A stretch of 64,000 nucleotides of DNA from Zoroaster sp. YZ-2022 (Eukaryota > Echinodermata > Asteroidea > Forcipulatida > Zoroasteridae), in assembly GCA_029582265.1 (NCBI GenBank), contig CM055823.1, positions 2,914,001-2,978,000 on the forward strand, in the 5' to 3' direction. The notes below the pieces were generated by a model. It saw only the letters and a list, made by a program, of their open reading frames with translations. It searched no databases and was not told the origin of the DNA. Shown here piece by piece: positions 56,911-64,000 of this stretch. The position numbers and the translations under genes are program-made. The number at the start of each line of letters is the position of its first letter. The stretch's first letter is position 1.

Positions 56911-58199
56911 CTAGTAATACCGTGATAAGGTACCCGATCAAACGGACACACTCCAAAGTTTGTCCAGTGGGGGGTCATTAGGATCGTCTTCTTACTTAAA
57001 ACAAACCATAGTAAAACAACATCAAAGTCTTGGTAACAGTACCACAATAGGACCATTATTTGAAAGTTAACCAATAGGCCTATTTACCCAAAATTGTTTA
57101 CAGGAAAAACCATAGTTTTATAAATCCATTCACTATTCAGTCCCCTGAAATGTTAATCATTGTGAACGGAGCTGATCTGAGAGGGAAGGGTTTGGGAGTG
57201 ATGACGGCGTGCCGTCCTGGAGTGCTTTCATTGAAATTGAAAATCATTTGAAATATATCCTCCTCTTTTGAACAAAAATGAAAATGTAAATTTGGAAAAT
57301 AGTTCACCAGATGAACAATACTTGAAATATAAACAAATGTGGAGAGAGCAATTAACACTAGTTCTGAAAGGATTTAGGCATGAAATACTTTGAATGAGTC
57401 AGAACAGACAAACTTGATTTGAATGCTTACATAAATATAACAATTTTATTTACTTCCAATCAGAACTTAATATCAAACTTAGATGTGTAAAACATCTATC
57501 TGATAAATGTAAAGATATTCAAGCAATCAAGAAATGAGCTTTGACCAAAAACATTGTTAAAACCACTTATTAAAATACTAACGAAAACCAAAAACCAACG
57601 CAGACCTCAAAGTGGATTATACTATAAAGCACAATTATAGACTTTTCTTTAAATTCTGAAGACAAAAATAACCATGATTAAGTTATAAATGTCAATTAAG
57701 TTATAAATGTCAATAAAAATTCAAATACAAATGTACAGAAACCAAGTTGTATTTAAATCTGATAAAATCTCAGAACCACTTATCCAAATGTACGAAAGAA
57801 TCAAGTAAATTATTTTAGGAAATAATACTCTACACAAAATACTGAGTTAAGAAAAGTATTCTGCTGAGTGAACAAAAGATCAAGTCCAACAATAATTTGT
57901 CTCTTCCTTAAGACAAAAATAAAAGGTTAAATAAACTTTTTTTAAATATGAAAAACCAAGAAAATACTAACTTGGCAAATTCATCAAAAATTTCAAGCAT
58001 AGATATTAAAATTAGACCTAATCCAAACTTTTTAATAATGTTACCATGCCAACTAGATTGCTCAAATAATGTAAATTCATCTCCTTAATCAAAAAGATAA
58101 TTTACAAAGAAAAATTATTTGTACTTTCACCTCTCTTCAAATGAGACAAAATTACTACCTGGCAAGAAGTACACTGAGCCCATAAGTGCTGAATATGAA
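56911..58199. other. very AT-rich stretch without recognised features
   Basis: 57400-58100 is rich in A with many AAAT words. There is one short direct repeat, TTAAGTTATAAATGTCAAT, at 57679-57712. No gene or element recognised. Confidence 0.4.
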
Positions 58200-58335
58200 A
58201 GATCAATGAAAATGCACGGTGCATTTTGAAGATATACGGGCATGTTTCCAAATGTGCACTGAAGGATTTGGGAGGATTCAGGAAGGTTCCAATGCCCATG
58301 GGGTTAGGGACTTCATTTAGGGTTAAACAACCAAC
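58200..58335 (-). repeat. interspersed repeat R4, inverted copy
   Basis: GAAAATGCACGGTGCATTTT, GGGCATGTTTCCAAATGTGC, GGAGGATTCAGGAAGGTTCC and TTTAGGGTTAA form the reverse complement of 23720-23850. GGATTTGG/GGATTGAGGTTA words continue to about 58590 as weaker copies. Confidence 0.7.
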
Positions 58336-58753
58336 CTGTGAAAGATTTAGCTTATTATAATGAGCAATTAACCCCAACCTTCATAAATCATCAAATATCC
58401 TCTTTGCACAAAGGAAGCGGGATTTGGAAGGATTGAGGTTATCAGGAAATTGCAGTGGTGAAGGATTTAGAAGAATTTCGGGCAAAATGTGATTATTTGT
58501 TTCGTGGATTATATGACATTGTATGAAAATGGAGGATTGAGGTTACATGTTGGTCTGTCCAAAAATAATTCTAGAGGAGTGAGGTTATGAGGCCTACACG
58601 TGTGTAGCTATGTTTTAGTACATGCACATCTAGGTTTATTGTAGGTATTGCAAGGTCAGTGCTTGGTCAGTGGACACTGTTTATTGTTCCATGCATGCAG
58701 GGAGGGTCCCTGGCCATGTATCACATAATTATTAGAAAAACATGTGTGCATTC

Positions 58754-59253
58754 NNNNNNNNNNNNNNNNNNNNNNNNNNNNNNNNNNNNNNNNNNNNNNN
58801 NNNNNNNNNNNNNNNNNNNNNNNNNNNNNNNNNNNNNNNNNNNNNNNNNNNNNNNNNNNNNNNNNNNNNNNNNNNNNNNNNNNNNNNNNNNNNNNNNNNN
58901 NNNNNNNNNNNNNNNNNNNNNNNNNNNNNNNNNNNNNNNNNNNNNNNNNNNNNNNNNNNNNNNNNNNNNNNNNNNNNNNNNNNNNNNNNNNNNNNNNNNN
59001 NNNNNNNNNNNNNNNNNNNNNNNNNNNNNNNNNNNNNNNNNNNNNNNNNNNNNNNNNNNNNNNNNNNNNNNNNNNNNNNNNNNNNNNNNNNNNNNNNNNN
59101 NNNNNNNNNNNNNNNNNNNNNNNNNNNNNNNNNNNNNNNNNNNNNNNNNNNNNNNNNNNNNNNNNNNNNNNNNNNNNNNNNNNNNNNNNNNNNNNNNNNN
59201 NNNNNNNNNNNNNNNNNNNNNNNNNNNNNNNNNNNNNNNNNNNNNNNNNNNNN
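58754..59253. other. assembly gap, 500 N
   Basis: Exactly 500 N, the same length as the first gap, so probably a placeholder. Confidence 0.99.
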
Positions 59254-62200
59254 AAGCAACAAAAGCATCAATAAAGTTCCTGCAATGATTGTTTAAATAA
59301 CCAATATGGCAAAAGACTGTAGTTTCAGTCCGGTTAACCATCCCAGCACTATTTTGCGATTTACGACTCCAAAGCCGAGAAATGGCATTAACAAAAGTTT
59401 ATGAAGGGAAAATGTAAATTACAAAAATTGTCAATAGCAAAGTTGTTAAGTTATAAACCTATTGGGTCATCCATACTGTATATGATTGACAGGGTGTATT
59501 ACATAGTATTATCAGGCAAAATATACATGTACATGTATGTAAAAGGTCACATCAAATGTTCAATAAAACATGTGAGCAATACTACTTTAAAAAAGCATCT
59601 AACTGATGACATAACTGGATATTTTACCAAAAGAAATGATGACATTTACAAATACTGTGTAAATGTATTGTTGTCCTTACCTTTTGTGGTTTAATTTTGA
59701 AAGACATTATTTTGAAAAATGTTCATCTAACATACAATATACATGTGCAAGTAAATTAAATGAATATAACACTATTCAGGAATGTATAAATGTGACCGCT
59801 CCGTCGAAATGGGACTTTGACCCCGGGACGTGAGGTTTCCGTGTAATTCGACTCTGAACTTGTGCTCGCCAAAAAAAAAAAATGGGAAAACATTGCATAT
59901 ACCGATTTCTAGAGTGTTTTATATTTTTAGTTTGATAAATCTCGAATTCACAACAATCTTGTGAGCATGGTGGTCTGCCTTTCATAAAAACATTAATAAA
60001 TCCGCCACAAAAGGACGTTCTGGACCAATGTCTGGCGCCATCATGTTTGTTCTTTCGCGGCCTGTAGCAAAGTCATTCATCAAACAGGTTCAAAATATCC
60101 TGTTGTTTTCAGAGACAATAGCAAACACGAGTATTCCGTTCAATTAACGTTAAACGTACGTGTTTGGGTATCAAAAGAAAGGTCATGACCCTGAACTGCG
60201 CACTTTTGTGGCTTAATGACCATGGAGGAAGAAAACGAGAGAGGTCACATCGCCCAGCCTCTCTATCTCATAAATCCAATTAGCACTTCGGAGTGGCCCA
60301 TTGGGAAAATACGTTACGGCCACCCCGCTGCGCTTACAAGTTTCAACGACCGCGATAATCCCCTTGTGTGTACAATGTCTTTTGCCGCTCGGCACTGTTA
60401 AGCGACCAGGATACATAGTTGGAGTGGTAGAAATCTGAAACAAACCAGAATAAACACAAAACGTAATGCGACTACATTTTTTCGCGGGCTTCTTTATATT
60501 GCGCAATGCATTGTCTTCACATAGCGATTTTCCACCGAGTATTTTGGTGTTTGATCGTCAATTTGGCGATATCCGAAGCTGACTTACGACATAATATATA
60601 ACATTCAGATGTTTACAATAAAGTGTCTGTTTAGCAACTTATTTTAAGGATATTTCGGTGACTCTCGGAAGCCAACCAGTGTCAAATTCAAAAGAACGCG
60701 TGTTGTTTAGCTTTATCATTTCAATCTCTCATATGTACGATCTGCTGTACACTGAAGATATTGCAGTGTTGGATTCGTAGGTCGAGTTGGATCGGAGCCA
60801 GCCTTCGTGTAGTGCAATAGGACAACGCGTCAGCAATGCGGCGCAATGCGCATGTGCAAAGAAAGCCTGGCTGTAGTTCTCCTCGATAATCGGATTAAAC
60901 GATTAGCGCTGGCTTAGAAATTTACGACCGCAAAGACATTGAACCTTTGATATACGCCGTTGTGACTCCTTCTGTTTTCTTCCTCCATGAAAGCTGACTA
61001 AGCAGTATGGAGCTCTAATAATAGTTTTAAGCCGCCAAAATAAATTGTTAGCCAGCGAGGCGAATCATCGGCAAGGTAGAAGAAATACAGCTCTTTGATT
61101 GGACAACAGTAAGCAACCAGTTGTCTGAGCATGCGCGGTTTACCAGAAAATGAATGGCGTCACCCTTAATGGCGTCTACGATCTTCGGCCAACTCAGGCC
61201 CAGCAGCGGTTATACAGACCCGAGTCTAGAGCCTGGGCCCCGCGGCTCCGTAAGCTGGCTGCTGCATACACCCTAGCCTGGTGCATGCACTGTGCAGTTC
61301 GATGTACCGCTGCGGTTCTTCTACTGCCTTCGTGACTTTGCAAAGCTTGTCAGTTTGATACGAAGTCATATTGAGCAAAATTAAGTCTATCGAATAGTTG
61401 ATTCAAATACTCATTTTAACTGAATCACTACGGCCATGGCTCTAACATTACTGGCGGGGTAAAAATAGGATGGTGAGCCTACATTACCAATCGAGCCATA
61501 CACCATCTTGAAACATGCACACGTCAGTGGGTCGAGTTAGTTACAATATTAATGCATTGAATCACCGTTTTGTAGTGTTTCAAAGTCGTAATAATTGGCC
61601 TTATTGTCATAAAGTCTGAATATCTGTTGACTTGAAATCATGATTTTGTTGAACAATACAATTTAAAGGTAAATCATGTTTTTAAAGTTACCAACTTGTG
61701 AAATATTCTGACGGAAGCCTTCCTAAAAAAACAGTCCAATCACAGAGAAAATCTGTTTTCATTTCTCCATGGTACAATACACGGACGGACGGTCGAGGTT
61801 TGAGAGTGCACTAACGTATGTACAGTAAAATGGTCTGCAACACAGACATCTTACGCGCGACTCCACACACAGCAGGCGGAATGAAGGCAGCGGGCGGTGT
61901 GGACAGCGGTGTTTGGTACAAGGGCTGATTAATTATTCATGAGTTGTACATCGAGCGATAAGCGCTCTGGCGCTTGCTCTGTGTGGACCAAGTTTAATGT
62001 TGATTTTCTCCAAGCGGCGAAATTCAAAACGAAGCGTGATGGTTGTCTTCATCGGCTCGATAATTCCGAATGGAATAAGCTACGGAAATAACATGTTGTA
62101 TCATTGGAAAGCCCGTGAGTTACTTGTTAACCTAGTATACATATCTATGAATGTCAGATCTGGGGAAAGGTCTCATTTCGACGGAGAGGGTCACAAATGC

Positions 62201-62699
62201 CCTTTGAATCTTTTGGTAAAATAGTTAAAAGCTGCACATTTCCTCTGCTTCCCTTCCCATAAGTGTTAGTCAACTACTTGTGAATAAAAGCTACATGAAA
62301 CTGAAAAAGGATATGAAAGTAAATCTTGTCGCTTCATTTGTAAGTTTTTCCTACTGCATTGTACATCCTTAAGAAATGGATATAGCCATTGTCAAATCCA
62401 ACATTAGCACTCTGATTATCAGGAGAAGTCATAGGGCGTCCACCTTAGCTAACTGCAGCATGAACTTGCCGACAAGCTGACCAGCACCAGCCTTGGAGAA
62501 TGTAGGGCACCATCAGTGACATGATTTACCATGATCCCCGCAACTGATTCAAGAGAGGTCTGCTGGGGTTGGCGAAGCCCTGCGCGGGAACCAGCATCCC
62601 ATCATAGCTCCTGGCATGTAAATCATCTCCAATGGCTTCTCCAGATTCTTGCTGAAGACTTGTATGCTGCCATCAAAGGACTCCTCTGACCTTTGACCT
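59254..62699. other. partly CpG-rich stretch, no assigned gene
   Basis: 60000-61350 and 61750-62050 are clearly richer in CpG than the rest of the window, as near promoters. Open frames here, such as MEEENERGHIAQPLYLINPI (60222-60401 plus) or the 97-codon minus frame 60213-60506 (with an acceptor-like TTTGTTTCAG at about 60437), overlap each other on opposite strands and match no family known to me. Either could be a real 5' exon. 62400-62640 has no clear frame. Confidence 0.35.
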
Positions 62700-62909
62700 T
62701 TACCATGGAGCATATCTCTGCATTTGGTGGAGCACCGTTACTCCTGCCACGCCTCTGTTGGAACACAATGCAGCTGTCCAGCGAAACCCAACTTGGTGAA
62801 ATCGACTTGGCACAAGTTGGACGTCCCATATTTGGAGCATTGGTGAAAGGCGACAATATTCTAACTTGCTGAAATTCACAACAGAGGCCCTTTTCTGGTC
62901 GCCGGTCAT
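62700..62909 (-). CDS. possible terminal exon of the 63.4-63.9 kb gene
   Basis: An acceptor CGCTGTCCTTCCAG precedes 70 open codons in phase 0, from MTGDQKRASVVNFSKLEYCR through SNRGVAGVTVLHQMQRYAPW to TAA at 62700-62702. Phase 0 fits the end of the exon at 63435. A second frame is also open here (PFTNAPNMGRPTCAKSIS), so coding is not proven. No polyadenylation signal is obvious nearby. Confidence 0.35.
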   Translation of the reverse strand: MTGDQKRASVVNFSKLEYCRLSPMLQIWDVQLVPSRFHQVGFRWTAALCSNRGVAGVTVLHQMQRYAPW

Positions 62910-63434
62910 CTGGAAGGACAGCGTGAACCTACAAGGTTCTTTCAGTATCCAATGCAGCAGGAGTGACCTGGGTATAAATATTGAATAGCAAAAGGATTGT
63001 TGAAAGCAAAATGTGGATAACATTATCCAAATAAAGAATTCCAGATGAAAAATAGAAATGGAGAAGAAAGGGACCTACTATAGTAGATGAGGGGCCACTG
63101 ACAAGGACCCGACCTTTGGGCCTACTGGTTTGAGGGGAGGACAAATTTGAGGGAATGCCCACTTGGAGGAAAGGTCAGAGAGAGGAAGACCCTCATCAGA
63201 GGTAAGGGACCACTTGGAAAGTGAGTGTGCCCACTGAGGAGGAGTGCAAATTCAAGGGACCTTGGTCCCCGAAAGAGGGAAAGGAAGCCTTTTGGGGGAA
63301 AAACAAGGAAAAGGGCTCCCATTTTCACAAGGGAAGCCGCTAAGGGATGAATATAAAAGGACCTTGAGTAATCAAGGATGGTGATGGAAAAGGCTTTTAA
63401 CAGAGTTGAGCAATGTGAGAACTATCATACATAC

Positions 63435-63648
63435 CAACACATCTGATTTATGCTTGAATTCCAGAACATCTTGAGGGTAGTCCTGGACACCTGGCACACT
63501 GTCTGGATGAAGGTGCCACTCCTCGAGCGCCCTCTCAGGCATCACCTCGTAGAGGTACAGCATGTCTGGACAGTTAGATGGTAAAACAGGCCAGAGACTG
63601 CCAAAAAGATGGGTGAAGATGAGTCGTGGGTTTACATAGGGCATCAGT
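63435..63648 (-). CDS. conserved-looking internal exon, unrecognised product
   Basis: Acceptor CCATTCATCTCCAG and donor TTG|GTATGT bound 214 bp, phase 2 to 0, fully open. It reads LMPYVNPRLIFTHLFGSLWP, VLPSNCPDMLYLYEVMPERA, LEEWHLHPDSVPGVQDYP and DVLEFKHKSDVL. Rich in Trp, Pro and aromatic residues with normal codon use, so it is very likely real coding sequence. The fold looks globular and enzyme-like, but I cannot name the family. Confidence 0.75.
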
Positions 63649-63799
63649 CTGGAGATGAATGGAGACAGAAAACTTGAAAAAAAATTTTCCATCCTCCTTA
63701 ATATATATCAGTTTTGTTGAAAGATTTAATGACCCTGCAATTTATTTTTGGTTCATATGATCGCTTCCTCCCCCACCCCTTGCTTCAATTCCTCAGTAC

Positions 63800-63922
63800 C
63801 TGTGTGTTCCCATCATGACCTTGTTGGTGTGAAGTGGGGGACTATGTTCCAGATGTCAAAGTCACTCCCCTTGCAAGAGCTGGCGATGAAATCCTCAGAC
63901 ATGCATAACACTTGTCCTTGCT
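63800..63922 (-). CDS. internal exon of the same gene, one frameshift
   Basis: Acceptor TTTGATTCTGTTTTCAG and donor CAG|GTACTG bound 123 bp. It reads QGQVLCMSEDFIASSCKGSD and FDIWNIVPHFTP. After one missing base it reads NKVMMGTH, and the final two bases join the next exon to give Arg before LMPYVNP. Without the shift it stops at TGA. The exon-exon fit argues that the gap is a base error or a recent mutation in an otherwise normal gene. Upstream exons lie beyond the right edge. Confidence 0.65.
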
Positions 63923-64000
63923 CTGAAAACAGAATCAAACAGATTGATTTTTTAAAATAAAGATTCAAATGATATAACGTTATGAATAACAGTGGCTTCA

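Overview
This window looks like genomic DNA from a marine invertebrate, most likely an invertebrate deuterostome such as an echinoderm, but the species cannot be fixed from sequence alone. The grounds are intron-split genes with GT-AG splice sites, a NACHT-LRR (NOD-like receptor) gene with ribonuclease-inhibitor-type repeats, a multi-CUB gene, a C2H2 zinc-finger exon, tRNA-derived SINEs, and many small DNA transposons. It is AT-rich, mostly non-coding, and contains two runs of exactly 500 N. No operon, CRISPR, rRNA or intact tRNA gene was seen.

Layout. 1-6.1 kb: a 62-bp tandem array, then two degenerate NACHT exons in direct orientation; the second is followed by the helical region and LRR repeats of an NLR. 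6.1-14.3 kb: transposon-derived DNA, including a 1.3-kb inverted repeat and a 1-kb repeat family seen again at 39 and 46 kb. 15.6-26.1 kb, minus strand: a gene built from at least three CUB domains. Each CUB is split by a phase-0 intron, and the modules are bounded by phase-1 introns where both ends can be read. Its introns hold six minisatellites, SINEs and MITEs. 26.4-32.4 kb: about 298 copies of a 20-bp satellite unit. 32.5-39 kb: a PIF/Harbinger-like element, two oppositely oriented copies of another 20-bp minisatellite, and unassigned DNA. 39.1-52.4 kb: a tandem duplication of a unit of about 6.5 kb. Comparing its two copies gives empty and filled sites that date later insertions (SINEs, PIF/Harbinger-like elements, nested hAT-like elements). 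52.5-53.6 kb, minus: a frameshifted C2H2 zinc-finger exon. 54.5-56.9 kb: nested inverted repeats and a 182-bp palindrome. 56.9-62.6 kb: mostly unassigned, partly CpG-rich. 62.7-63.9 kb, minus: the last exons of an unrecognised conserved-looking gene.

Nearly every gene carries one-base indels or stray stops, often beside homopolymers. Either several loci are decaying or the consensus sequence is noisy; the sequence alone does not separate these, so gene calls are given as exons or fragments rather than complete proteins.
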